Source of the DNA: Pseudomonadota bacterium
GTDB lineage: Bacteria > Pseudomonadota > Gammaproteobacteria > Burkholderiales > Burkholderiaceae_F
NCBI GenBank assembly: GCA_029778535.1
Contig: JAKOQB010000041.1
Coordinates: forward strand, 1-64,000
DNA: 64,000 bases
Reading direction: 5' to 3'
Under the pieces are notes generated by a model that made no database searches, was not told the DNA's origin, and saw only the letters and a list, made by a program, of their open reading frames with translations. This document shows, piece by piece, positions 46,220-57,681 of this stretch (the first letter of the stretch is position 1; each line of letters begins with the position of its first letter). The position numbers and the translations under genes were made by a program.

Positions 46220-47001
46220 ACCACGGGACACCGACGGCGCTGATCGCCGATGACGAGCCGCTGCTTCGCGACGTGCTGGCGCGCCTGCTGGGGGAAACGT
46301 GGCCGGAGCTGAAGATCGTGGCCAAGGCCCGCAACGGCCGCGAGGCGGTCGAGCAATTCGAGGCGCTCAAACCGGACATCTGCTTTCTCGATGTGCACAT
46401 GCCGGGCCTGTCCGGCGTGGAGGCGGCGCGCCAGATCGGCCGGCGTGCGCACCTCGTGTTCGTCACCGCCTATGACGAATACGCGGTGCAGGCGTTTGCG
46501 CAGGGTGCGCTCGATTACCTGGTCAAGCCGATCGAGCCGGCGCGGCTGGCGGACACCGTCGCGCGACTGAAGGAACGGCTGCGCGCAGCGCAACCGGCGC
46601 TGAACACCGAGGATCTGCTGCAGCAACTCGCGGCGATGCTGCAACCGAATGCGGCTCAGGCGCCGCTGCGCTGGATCCGCGCGTCGGTGGGGCCGACGCT
46701 GCGGTTGATCCCGGTCGAAGAGATCGACTTCCTGCGCTCCGACGAGAAGTACACGCTCGTTGCCTGGCGCGGGGATGCCGGCAATCCGGGGGAGGCACTG
46801 ATCCGCACGCCGCTGAAGGAACTGCTGGCGCAGCTCGATGCCACGCAGTTCCAGCAGGTCCACCGCTCAGTGGTGGTGAACCTGCGTTCAGTCAGCCATG
46901 TAACGCGCGGTCCTAACGAGACCGCCGATATCCACCTGAAGAACCGCAGCGAAGTGCTGCCGGTCAGTCGGAGCTACCTGCACCTGTTTCGGCAGATGTG
47001 A
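46216..47001 (+). CDS. LytTR-family response regulator
   Basis: The 261-residue regulator has a receiver domain (ALIADDEPLLRDVL, phosphorylated Asp in CFLDVHMPGLSG, conserved Thr/Lys in FVTAYDEYA and YLVKPIEP) and a C-terminal LytTR DNA-binding domain (VEEIDFLRSDEKYT, FQQVHRSVVVNLRSV). It pairs with the LytS-type kinase; the start is GTG at 46216, overlapping the kinase TGA. LytTR regulators usually bind paired direct repeats. Targets are unknown; the adjacent rhodanese gene is a candidate. Confidence 0.9.
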   Translation: MNHGTPTALIADDEPLLRDVLARLLGETWPELKIVAKARNGREAVEQFEALKPDICFLDVHMPGLSGVEAARQIGRRAHLVFVTAYDEYAVQAFAQGALDYLVKPIEPARLADTVARLKERLRAAQPALNTEDLLQQLAAMLQPNAAQAPLRWIRASVGPTLRLIPVEEIDFLRSDEKYTLVAWRGDAGNPGEALIRTPLKELLAQLDATQFQQVHRSVVVNLRSVSHVTRGPNETADIHLKNRSEVLPVSRSYLHLFRQM

Positions 47002-47299
47002 ACGGCGGCGCCAGTCCGCTCGTCTTGCTCAGGCCGCCTTGCTCTGCGCGAGCATCCTGGCTCATCTCCTCAGCTGGAGCGACGGCGCCGTCTCGGCGAC
47101 ACACGTTGCCGAGGTGCTCGGCAAAGGCGAAGCGCTGCTCTGGACAGCACGGCAGCCGGACCCCAAACTGGAAAATGTGGCTCGTGCCAACGAGAACAAC
47201 GTCAACAGCGGATCGTTGCTTCTTCCCCCGTCTTCCGGATCGACGACTTTGCTTCGGCGTTGTGCTGAACACCTTGGCCCTGAGGACTGCCGGGTGGCA
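47002..47299. other. Intergenic region, nothing recognised
   Basis: These 298 bases lie between the response regulator and the convergent toxin-antitoxin module 3. No recognisable gene, repeat or terminator was seen. Confidence 0.5.
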
Positions 47300-47728
47300 T
47301 CACCGCCGCTTCATCCTCCACGGATCAATCACCGCCACGCTCAAGTCCTCGAAGTGCCGGACGTTGCGCGTGGCAAGTGCCGCGCGCCGCGCGAGCGCAA
47401 TTCCCGCGATCTGCGTGTCACGCATGTCGACCGGCCGCCCGGCGCGCTGGCGGGCGGCCGCCAGCGATGCGGCTTCGGTTGCCGCGGCGCTGTCGAAGTC
47501 CAGCACGCGGTTCTCAAGGTCTTCTTCGAGGATCTTCTCGAAGGCCGACTCGAGCGTGCGCCGGCGCTTTCCGCGCGGCAGCAACGCCAAACCGAGACGC
47601 GCTTCGAAAAGCGTGATGCTGGTGATCCAGATCGATTCGGCCGGCTGGTCATCGAGCCAGCGCACCACCGCCAATTCCGGCGCAACGCGCATGAGCGCCG
47701 AAAGCACGTTGGTGTCGAGAATGATCAT
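47300..47728 (-). CDS. PIN-domain toxin (FitB/VapC family), module 3
   Basis: The 142-residue PIN-domain RNase has MIILDTNVLSALMR at the start, an acidic helix TLFEARLGLALLP, and DMRDTQIAGIALARRAALATRN then FEDL at the C-terminus. These are the four expected acidic positions. The ATG at 47726-47728 overlaps the antitoxin TGA (ATGA). The FitB-like wording fits the antitoxin type upstream. Confidence 0.88.
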   Translation of the reverse strand: MIILDTNVLSALMRVAPELAVVRWLDDQPAESIWITSITLFEARLGLALLPRGKRRRTLESAFEKILEEDLENRVLDFDSAAATEAASLAAARQRAGRPVDMRDTQIAGIALARRAALATRNVRHFEDLSVAVIDPWRMKRR

Positions 47729-47973
47729 CGGGCGAGATCGGCCGGCCGCGGGCGCTGTCCGCGCAGTTCGGGCAACCCGGACTTCAGCCCTTCCTTGCGG
47801 AAACGCGCGGCGATGCGCGACCCCAGCTTGGTGACGGATCGCCCTTCGTCGCGCGCGGCGTTGCGCAGAATCTCGCGCACTTCCTCTTCCATGCTGCGGC
47901 CGTGGCGTTCGGCGCGGCGCTTCAGTCGCGCCTTCACTTCATCATCCAACTGGCGAACAACCACCTGGGCCAT
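47725..47973 (-). CDS. FitA-like ribbon-helix-helix antitoxin, module 3
   Basis: The 82-residue antitoxin begins MAQVVVRQLDDEVKARLKRR and continues HGRSMEEEVREILRNA, the ribbon-helix-helix/Arc pattern of FitA and plasmid-stability StbC-type antitoxins. The C-terminal segment should bind the PIN toxin. It is translationally coupled to the toxin. Confidence 0.88.
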   Translation of the reverse strand: MAQVVVRQLDDEVKARLKRRAERHGRSMEEEVREILRNAARDEGRSVTKLGSRIAARFRKEGLKSGLPELRGQRPRPADLAR

Positions 47974-48056
47974 CGACGCCTCCCTTCATCCGGGTGTCGA
48001 TAGCACGATATCACGGACACGCGAACGGCGGGCAGCGAGCTTGTGCTCTGCCGTGC

Positions 48057-49439
<1,383 letters not shown>

Positions 49440-49616
49440 GCGGTGCTCCTGTCTCCCGATTCACGCGCGCGGCAGTTTGCAGCAGCGCTGCGGCGTTGTC
49501 CAAGCTCGGCACACGCGACGGACGGGCTTGATCCGCCGTGAGGCGGCCCCCACTTTCCCCTTCAAGCCGCGCAGCCGGTCCTTATAATTCAGCCAGTTAC
49601 GAATCGCGGGGGTGCC

Positions 49617-49928
49617 ATGCCTATCTACGCCTACAAGTGTTCGTCCTGCGGGCACGCGCAGGATGTCCTGCAGAAGGTCGCCGATGCGCCGCTGACGGTC
49701 TGCACCGCGTGCGGCGCGCCGACGTTTGCGAAACAACTGACCGCGGCCGGTTTCCAGCTCAAGGGCAACGGCTGGTACGCGACCGATTTCAAGAACGGCA
49801 CGGGCAAGAAGCCGGACGCGACCAAGCCGGACACCGCGACCGCCGACAGCAAGCCGGCGCAGACGAGCACGCCGGCACCGGCCGCAGCGCCCGCGTGCGG
49901 TGCCGGCGCGTGCCCGGCATGTTCATGA
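49617..49928 (+). CDS. FmdB-family zinc ribbon protein
   Basis: This is a 103-residue protein with an N-terminal zinc ribbon: MPIYAYKCSSCGH and CTACGAPTFAKQL supply the two CxxC pairs. The glycine/lysine linker leads to a low-complexity Ala/Pro/Thr tail ending in CGAGACPACS. FmdB-type proteins are putative regulatory or nucleic-acid-binding proteins without clear function. In many betaproteobacteria the gene precedes DUF502 and aspS, as here. Confidence 0.88.
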   Translation: MPIYAYKCSSCGHAQDVLQKVADAPLTVCTACGAPTFAKQLTAAGFQLKGNGWYATDFKNGTGKKPDATKPDTATADSKPAQTSTPAPAAAPACGAGACPACS

Positions 49929-49950
49929 CCGATGCGTGCTGCTATGAAGG

Positions 49951-49980
49951 CCGCGGCACTTGCCGCGGTTTTTTGTTTTC
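49951..49980 (+). terminator. Intrinsic terminator after fmdB
   Basis: CCGCGGC (49951-49957) pairs with GCCGCGG (49962-49968) across a 4-base loop, followed by TTTTTTGTTTT. It would uncouple fmdB from the DUF502 gene that starts 22 bases further on. Confidence 0.75.
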
Positions 49981-50001
49981 CACCGCGGGCGCCTGGACAA
50001 G

Positions 50002-50646
50002 ATGAAGAAGTATCTGATCACCGGCCTGCTGATCTGGGTGCCGCTCGCGATCACGCTGCTGATCCTCGACACCCTCATCGGCTGGATGGACCAGACGCTG
50101 CTGCTGCTGCCGCCGGCGTGGCGGCCGGAGGCGGTGTTCGGTTTCCGCATCCCCGGCCTCGGCGCGGTGCTCGCGTTTGTGGTCGTGTTCGTGTCGGGCG
50201 TGCTGGCGCGCAATTTCGTCGGCCGCCGCCTGCTGCACTGGTGGGAGGGACTGCTCGGCCGCATCCCGATCGTGCGCTCGATCTACGCCAGCGTGAAGCA
50301 GGTGTCGGACACGATGCTGTCGCCCAAGGGCAATGCGTTCCGGCAGGTCGTGCTGGTCGAATTTCCGCAGCCGGAGCAGTGGACGCTGGCCTTCATCGTC
50401 GGCGAGCCGACCGCGCCGATGCGCGCGCCGCTGAAGGGCGACTTCGTCACCGTCTACGTGCCGACCGCGCCGAACCCCACGTCCGGCTACGTGCTGCTGA
50501 TGCCGAGCGAGCGCGTGCGCGAGGTCGACATCAGCGTCGACGATGCGCTGAAGTTCCACATCTCGCTCGGCGTGGTGACACCGGGTTTGCCGGCGGCGCG
50601 ACCTGCTGCGCTGACGAGCGAGACGCCTGGTCATGTCGCGAGTTGA
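50002..50646 (+). CDS. DUF502 family membrane protein
   Basis: The 214-residue protein begins MKKYLITGLLIWVPLAITLL and has a second membrane helix (AVLAFVVVFVSGVLARN). The soluble part has LLGRIPIVRSIYASVKQVSD and VTVYVPTAPNPTSGYVLLMP, the signature blocks of DUF502. Function unknown; in other bacteria it is linked to envelope phenotypes. ATG 50002 was preferred to the upstream frame extension because it gives the family start, although only a weak ribosome site is seen. Confidence 0.88.
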   Translation: MKKYLITGLLIWVPLAITLLILDTLIGWMDQTLLLLPPAWRPEAVFGFRIPGLGAVLAFVVVFVSGVLARNFVGRRLLHWWEGLLGRIPIVRSIYASVKQVSDTMLSPKGNAFRQVVLVEFPQPEQWTLAFIVGEPTAPMRAPLKGDFVTVYVPTAPNPTSGYVLLMPSERVREVDISVDDALKFHISLGVVTPGLPAARPAALTSETPGHVAS

Positions 50647-50679
50647 GCGGACCGGGCCATCCCTGTTAAGGTTGCGACC

Positions 50680-50769
50680 ATGACGACGGAACTCACCACC
50701 ACCGCTGCGCGCGCCCCGCGCGTGCCACCTGTCGTCCTGCGCGCGCGCCACAACGAACGAAACCGCTGA
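50680..50769 (+). CDS. Possible small ORF before aspS
   Basis: ATG 50680 opens a 29-codon frame ([20 protein letters not shown]...) with AAGG about nine bases upstream and a TGA at 50767-50769. It lies in the 210-base gap before aspS. Nothing in the product is recognisable. It could be a leader peptide or chance. Confidence 0.2.
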   Translation: MTTELTTTAARAPRVPPVVLRARHNERNR

Positions 50770-50857
50770 CCGGACGAGACGCCTCGTTCGGATAACACGG
50801 TCGGAGAATCGCGGTCGCCGCTCGACCGTTCCCACGGATCAATTGCCCGGAGTGCCA

Positions 50858-52654
<1,797 letters not shown>

Positions 52655-52656
52655 GG

Positions 52657-52741
52657 GTTGCCCGTTGTCCGTTGCCCGTTGTCCGTTGAAGGCGTCACAC
52701 CATGACGGCCAGCGAGCAACGAGCAACGAGCAACGGACAAC
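52657..52741. repeat. Heptamer tandem array H3, two inverted sets around the nudB start
   Basis: Four GTTGYCC units (52657-52684) are followed, after 29 bases, by three GAGCAAC and one GGACAAC units (52714-52741) in the opposite sense. The two sets can pair as a long, imperfect stem. The second set lies in nudB codons 5-14. Confidence 0.9.
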
Positions 52742-53196
52742 GGTCTTTCAAGGTTCCCGAGTCCATCCTCGTCGTCATCTACACCCGCGCACTCGACGTG
52801 CTGCTGCTCGAGCGCGCGGACCATCCCGGGTTCTGGCAATCGGTGACCGGCAGCCGCGCTTCGATGGATGAAGCGCTCGGCGCGACGTGTTCGCGCGAAG
52901 TGAGAGAAGAGACGGGGCTCGTGCGCACTCCGTCCGACTTCGAAGACTGGCGGCTTACCCATCGATACGCGATCTATCCGCACTGGCGCTACAGGTACGC
53001 GCCCGGTGTCACCCACAATGTCGAACATGTGTTCGGTCTGGCGGTCGAAGGCCGTTTCGAACCGCGGCTCGCGCCCGACGAACACACCGCTTTCATCTGG
53101 CTGCCGTGGCGCGACGCGGCCGATCGCTGCTTTTCCTGGACCAACGCGCAGGCGATTCGCCTGCTGGCGGATCGGCCTGGCGCTGCTCGCGTTTAG
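52702..53196 (+). CDS. nudB: Dihydroneopterin triphosphate diphosphatase
   Basis: This is a 164-residue Nudix hydrolase that removes pyrophosphate from dihydroneopterin triphosphate in folate synthesis. The core starts FKVPESILVVIYTRALDVLL; the Nudix box is GSRASMDEALGATCSREVRE then ETGLV. HWRYRYAPGVTHNVEHVF is typical of NudB. The gene follows aspS as in other proteobacteria. Residues 4-14 (SEQRATSNGQR) are encoded by heptamer repeats, and no start codon lies after them, so the repeat is part of the N-terminus. Confidence 0.9.
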   Translation: MTASEQRATSNGQRSFKVPESILVVIYTRALDVLLLERADHPGFWQSVTGSRASMDEALGATCSREVREETGLVRTPSDFEDWRLTHRYAIYPHWRYRYAPGVTHNVEHVFGLAVEGRFEPRLAPDEHTAFIWLPWRDAADRCFSWTNAQAIRLLADRPGAARV

Positions 53197-53743
53197 CGCA
53201 TCGACCGTCGGTGCCGCGGCGACCGTCGAAGTCACAAGGCACGGACGCGAGTTCGAGGTCGAGGCGGTCGCGCAGGTGAACGCGAGCCTCGATGTAGCCT
53301 GGCGCACGCTGACCGATTACGAACATCTGCCGCAGTTCGTACCGGGTCTGCGGTCGGTGCGCGTGCTGCGCCGTGCTCGCGCCGGCGGCATCGAGCGCCT
53401 GCTGGTCGAGCAGCGCGGCGAATTCCGCTGGCTGTTCTACACGCAGCCGGTCGCGGTGCGCATGGACGTCGTGCACCACGCACCGACGAGCGTCGACGCG
53501 CGCGGCGTGCCGGCTCCCGGCGACGATGCCGATCACCTCGAGTACTTCGAGGGCCGTTATGAGCTCGAGCCGGTCGGCGCCGGGGCGCGCGTGCGCTATG
53601 CGGCGCGCATCGTGCCGCGCTTCGCGTTGCCGCCGTTGATCGGAACGCTTGCGGTGCGGCAGACCATGGCGACCCAGTTCGACGCGATGATGGCCGAGAT
53701 CGATCGGCGCGGTCGTGCCGAGTCTGCGGCTTCGATGCGATGA
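53006..53743 (+). CDS. SRPBCC-family (polyketide cyclase/START-like) protein, start uncertain
   Basis: From about 53180 the frame encodes a probable signal peptide (GLALLAFSASTVGAAA) and an SRPBCC domain: VNASLDVAWRTLTDYEHLPQ, then FVPGLRSVRVLRR, and a YELEPVGAGARVRYAARIVP strand. Such proteins bind hydrophobic ligands; the role is unknown. The true start is unresolved. The only in-frame starts are GTG 53006 and ATG 53018/53027, deep inside nudB, and no ATG, GTG or TTG lies just before the signal peptide. Either an unusual start (CTG) is used or the start has been lost. Confidence 0.7.
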   Translation: MSPTMSNMCSVWRSKAVSNRGSRPTNTPLSSGCRGATRPIAAFPGPTRRRFACWRIGLALLAFSASTVGAAATVEVTRHGREFEVEAVAQVNASLDVAWRTLTDYEHLPQFVPGLRSVRVLRRARAGGIERLLVEQRGEFRWLFYTQPVAVRMDVVHHAPTSVDARGVPAPGDDADHLEYFEGRYELEPVGAGARVRYAARIVPRFALPPLIGTLAVRQTMATQFDAMMAEIDRRGRAESAASMR

Positions 53744-53809
53744 GCCGGCGCAGCCACCGCCGATCCGCCTGCGCCCGCACGGATCGAACGCTGCTTCGAG
53801 CGTGCCCCG

Positions 53810-55405
53810 TCAGGCGCGCCGGACGCCGCCGCGGCCGTCGGCGACCTCGAACTCGGCGAGCGTTGCGATCGCCGGCTCCGCCTTGCGCACGTCGTCGACC
53901 ACGCGCAGCCGCGCATGCAGCCGCTTTTTCTCGACGTCGCCCAGCAGGTAGCCGCGCCGTTCGCTGTCGGCATAACGCACGTGCGGATTGTCGGCCGCCA
54001 CGCGCGCGGTGCGCGCCGCGTCCCAGCCCGACGCCGACGTGATGCTGGTGCCGCAGAACTCGGCGGCGATCGCCGGCGCGTGCGGATCGTCGAAGTCGCG
54101 CTTCACGTCGCACACCCAGTTGGCATGAACGTCGCCGCCGAGGAAGACGGGGTTGCGCGGCCGCGCCGCGTCCAGCGCGGCGAGCACGCGCTCGCGCTCG
54201 GCCGGATAGCCGTCCCAGCCGTCGGTCCAGTAGCGCGCGCCGCCGTGTTCCCGGTTCAGCGGCGAGAACAGCGTCTGCTGCACGATGAAGTTCCAGCGTG
54301 CCTTGCTTTGCGCCAGTTGCTGCCCGAGCCACATCAACTGTTCGCGGCCGAGCAAGGTGCGCTTGGGATCGCGCCGCTGCGGGCATGCCGCGTCGTCGAC
54401 CACGGTCGAGCCGCCGCGGCCGTCCGGCTGGCACGGTTGCCGGTCGCGGTACTGGCGGTCGTCGAGCACGATGAACGACGCCAGCGCGCCGGCGTGCTGT
54501 GTGCGGTACAGCCGCACGTGGGAAAAACGCTCGATGAGCGTGGCCACCGGCAGCGGCAGGTGCTCGTAGTACGCCTGGTACGCGGCCAGGCGCCGCGCGT
54601 GGCCGTCGACATGCGGATCCTCGCCGGTATCGCGCGCGTAGTCGTTCGACACCTCGTGGTCGTCCCAGGTGACGAGCCACGGGCAATGCGCGTGCATCTT
54701 CTGCAGGTCCGGATCGCACCGGTACAGCGCGTGCCGCAACCGGTAGTCGAACAGCGTGCGCGCGGACGGAAACGGGTGCGGCCGGAAGCGGCGCGTATTC
54801 GGGCCGCCCTCGTAGATGTAGTCGCCGACGAACAGCACCACCTCCGGGTCGTCGGCGCGCATGTGCGCGTAGGCCCCGAAATGGCCGTGCTCGTAGTGCT
54901 GGCAGGAGGCGAGCGCGAAGCGCAGCGGCGCGCGCGCCGCGTCGGGCGCCTCCGGCGTGCGGGTGCGACCGGGCGGGCTCACCGCGTCGCCGAGCAGGAA
55001 GCGATACCAGTACCAGCGCGCGGGCCGCAGGTCGCCGAGTTCCACGTGCACGCTATGCGCGAGTTCCGGCACCGCGCGCGCGGTGCCGCGCCGGACCACC
55101 TGCGTGAAAGCCTCGTCCTGCGCGACTTCCCAGCGGACGTCGTACAACGGGGCGGGTCGCTGCAGCTCTTCCCGGCGCGCGGTCAGATAGCGGTCGAGAT
55201 CAGGGTGCGACAGCCGCGCGATCTCTTCGGCGAGGTCGGGCACGATGCGCGTCCACAGCACGATGCCGCGCGCGCTCGGCGCGCTGGCCACGCCGAGCGC
55301 GAACGGATCGCGTGCGAGCGCCCTGGCCTGCGGCCGAGCGGTCCAGGCACCCGGAACGGCCGCGGCGGCGGCAAGCTTCAGCAGCGAGCGTCGGTCGACG
55401 CGCAT
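53810..55405 (-). CDS. phoD: PhoD-family alkaline phosphatase
   Basis: The protein has about 531 residues. It begins MRVDRRSLLKLAAAAAVPGA, a twin-arginine signal for folded export, followed by the PhoD N-terminal domain (LGVASAPSARGIVLWTR). The metallophosphatase domain has FALASCQHYEHG, LFVGDYIYEG, WDDHEVSNDY and FLGGDVHANWV, which supply metal ligands. PhoD releases phosphate from phosphodiesters and monoesters outside the cytoplasm. ATG 55405 puts the RR motif at residues 5-6; ATG 55432 is an alternative. It adds to the phosphorus-acquisition genes in the window. Confidence 0.9.
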   Translation of the reverse strand: MRVDRRSLLKLAAAAAVPGAWTARPQARALARDPFALGVASAPSARGIVLWTRIVPDLAEEIARLSHPDLDRYLTARREELQRPAPLYDVRWEVAQDEAFTQVVRRGTARAVPELAHSVHVELGDLRPARWYWYRFLLGDAVSPPGRTRTPEAPDAARAPLRFALASCQHYEHGHFGAYAHMRADDPEVVLFVGDYIYEGGPNTRRFRPHPFPSARTLFDYRLRHALYRCDPDLQKMHAHCPWLVTWDDHEVSNDYARDTGEDPHVDGHARRLAAYQAYYEHLPLPVATLIERFSHVRLYRTQHAGALASFIVLDDRQYRDRQPCQPDGRGGSTVVDDAACPQRRDPKRTLLGREQLMWLGQQLAQSKARWNFIVQQTLFSPLNREHGGARYWTDGWDGYPAERERVLAALDAARPRNPVFLGGDVHANWVCDVKRDFDDPHAPAIAAEFCGTSITSASGWDAARTARVAADNPHVRYADSERRGYLLGDVEKKRLHARLRVVDDVRKAEPAIATLAEFEVADGRGGVRRA

Positions 55406-55467
55406 GCTCGGAATCCAGGGAAATGTCAGCATCGAGTCTCGGCGCAGACGGTATCGTATTTGCTGCC

Positions 55468-56277
55468 ATGAAACTGAAGGTCGCCACCTACAACATCCAC
55501 AAGGGTGTGACCGGCATCCGCCGCTTGCCGCGCATCCACGACGTGCGGCACGCGCTGCACGCGATCGATGCCGACATCGTTTTTCTGCAGGAGGTGCAGG
55601 ACCGCAACGAGCGCTTGCGCCATCACGCCAACTATCCGAAGACCAATCAGCTCGACTTCCTGGCTACGACCGGCTACGAGCATCAGGTCTACGGCAAGAA
55701 CGCCGTATATCCGCACGGCCACCACGGCAACGCGATCCTGTCGCGCTATCCGATCCGGCACTCGACCAATCACGACATCTCCGATCACGCGCTGGAAAAG
55801 CGCGGCATGCTGCACGCGGTCGCGCGCGTGTCGAAGGGCAAGAGCCGACCGAGCGACGTGCACCTGATCTGCGTGCATTTCGGTCTGATCAAGCGCAGCC
55901 GCCTGCGCCAGGCCGACCTGCTGGCCGAGTTCGTCGAGCGCGAGATCCCGCCCAGGCACGCGCTGATCATTGCCGGCGACTTCAACGACTGGCAGCGCCG
56001 CGTCGATGAGGTACTGCGCGAGCGGCTGCGTGTCGACGAGGTGGCGGTCGCGCGGGAATCGGCCCGCCGCGGCGTGCTCGACCGGCTGCTGCCGTGGCGC
56101 GACGCGCGCGCGTCGCAGCCACCGGCGCGCACGTTTCCGAGCTTCGCGCCGATGCTCACGCTGGACCGCATCTACGTGCGCGGCTTGCGGGTGGCCGGCA
56201 TGCAGGTGCCGAGGGGCCTGACCTGGGCGCGCCGCTCCGATCATGCGCCGCTGATCGCGGAGCTGGTGTTGCGATGA
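55468..56277 (+). CDS. Endonuclease/exonuclease/phosphatase family protein (YbhP-like)
   Basis: This is a 269-residue EEP-fold hydrolase. Motifs include VATYNIHKG (Asn), IVFLQEVQDRN (Glu), IIAGDFNDWQ (Asp-Asn) and the terminal RRSDHAPLIAEL (Asp-His). It lies just before a ClsB-type cardiolipin synthase gene, the same arrangement as ybhP-clsB in E. coli, which suggests a membrane-lipid-linked phosphodiesterase role. Family members vary in substrate. The start ATG 55468 lies in a 62-base gap divergent from phoD. Confidence 0.87.
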   Translation: MKLKVATYNIHKGVTGIRRLPRIHDVRHALHAIDADIVFLQEVQDRNERLRHHANYPKTNQLDFLATTGYEHQVYGKNAVYPHGHHGNAILSRYPIRHSTNHDISDHALEKRGMLHAVARVSKGKSRPSDVHLICVHFGLIKRSRLRQADLLAEFVEREIPPRHALIIAGDFNDWQRRVDEVLRERLRVDEVAVARESARRGVLDRLLPWRDARASQPPARTFPSFAPMLTLDRIYVRGLRVAGMQVPRGLTWARRSDHAPLIAELVLR

Positions 56278-56350
56278 GCGCCGCCGGGCCGCTCCCAGGG
56301 CGCTCGCTCGGCCCCGCGGCGACGGGAGCGCGGCGCCGCAGGGGGCACGC

Positions 56351-57601
56351 TTGAGTTCGGCGCGACGTCGGCTGGCGGAGCCGGCGCCCGCGCCCGACGG
56401 CGCGCTCGGGCATCCTTTCGGTCAACGTCCGATCGTCTATTCCGGCAACCGGGTGCGGCTGCTGGTCACCGGCGACGAATACTTTCCGGCGCTGCTGGCG
56501 GCGATCGAGGGTGCGCGCGTCTCGATCCACCTGGAAACGTACATTTACGCCGACGACAACATCGGCCATCGCGTCACCGACGCGCTGGCGGCGGCGGCCT
56601 CACGCGGCGTGCAGGTGCGCGTGCTGATCGACGGCTACGGCGGCGGCGAGTACGCGCGCCGGCTGGTCACGGCGCTCGGCGTTCAGGGCGCGGAGGTGCG
56701 CATCTTCCGCCCCGAACGCTGGTGGCGGCTGGAGCGCAAGCTGCTGCGCCGGCTGCACCGCAAAATCACGGTGATCGACGATCGGCTCGCGTTCGTCGGC
56801 GGCATCAACATCATCGACGATCGCAACGTGCCGCCCGCCGAGCGCGGGCGCGTCGGACCGCGCTTCGACTTCGCGGTCGCATGCGAAGGGCCGATCGTCG
56901 CGCCGATCGCGCTGGCGGTGAAGCAGCTATGGTGGATGCTGTCGATCGTGCGGCCGAGTGCGCAGTCTGGACCGCGCCCGCGCATCGAGACGCAGCCGCG
57001 GCTCACCGCCTTGCCGGGCGGCGTGGCCGCGTCGTTCCTGCTGCGCGACAACCTGCGCCATCGCCGCACGATCGAGCGCGCGTACCTGGAGGCGATCGAA
57101 GGCGCGCGCTACGAAATCGTGTTGGCCAATGCGTACTTCATTCCCGGCCGCCGCGTGCGCGCTACGCTGCTCGACGCCGCCGCGCGCGGCGTACGCGTGC
57201 GGCTGCTGCTGCAGGGGCGGGTCGAATATGCGATCCAGCACTATGCGCAGCGCGCGCTGTTCGGCCAGTTGCTGGCCGCAGGCATCGAGATCCACGAATA
57301 CCGCCCCGCGTACCTGCACGCGAAGGTGGGTGTCGTCGACGGGCGCTGGGCGACGGTAGGGTCGAGCAACATCGACCCGTATTCGCTGCTGCTGGCGCGC
57401 GAGGCCAACGTGGTCGTGTACGACGCCAGCTTCGCGCAGCGGCTGGAAGCCGTGCTGCTGCAGGCGATCGAAAAGGATGCGCTCCGTGTGCGGCCCGAGG
57501 ACTATGCGCGCCGTGGCCTGCTCGAACGCGCGTTCAACTGGATCGCCTACGGCATCGTGCGGCTGGCCACGGTCGTCCTGGCGCGCGGGCGCAACTACTG
57601 A
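56351..57601 (+). CDS. clsB: Cardiolipin synthase B
   Basis: This is a 416-residue phospholipase D-superfamily enzyme. The two HKD motifs are HRKITVIDDRLAFVGGINI and HAKVGVVDGRWATVGSSNID. There is no N-terminal membrane helix, as in ClsB; a hydrophobic segment near the end (YGIVRLATVVLARG) may contact the membrane. It joins phospholipids into cardiolipin. The likely start is TTG at 56351 after a purine-rich GCAGGGGG; no upstream ATG fits. Confidence 0.88.
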   Translation: MSSARRRLAEPAPAPDGALGHPFGQRPIVYSGNRVRLLVTGDEYFPALLAAIEGARVSIHLETYIYADDNIGHRVTDALAAAASRGVQVRVLIDGYGGGEYARRLVTALGVQGAEVRIFRPERWWRLERKLLRRLHRKITVIDDRLAFVGGINIIDDRNVPPAERGRVGPRFDFAVACEGPIVAPIALAVKQLWWMLSIVRPSAQSGPRPRIETQPRLTALPGGVAASFLLRDNLRHRRTIERAYLEAIEGARYEIVLANAYFIPGRRVRATLLDAAARGVRVRLLLQGRVEYAIQHYAQRALFGQLLAAGIEIHEYRPAYLHAKVGVVDGRWATVGSSNIDPYSLLLAREANVVVYDASFAQRLEAVLLQAIEKDALRVRPEDYARRGLLERAFNWIAYGIVRLATVVLARGRNY

Positions 57602-57681
57602 ATTTCCGGGATGACCCGTGGATTAAACTGGCGCGCACGGGTGTACTACGCAGACACCCCCAACCACACAAGGAGACCGGG

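Noticed and set aside
53232..54719. A 495-codon minus-strand frame overlapping phoD
   Set aside because: It is a frame-shifted shadow of phoD and its neighbour; phoD has the twin-arginine signal and all metal-binding motifs.
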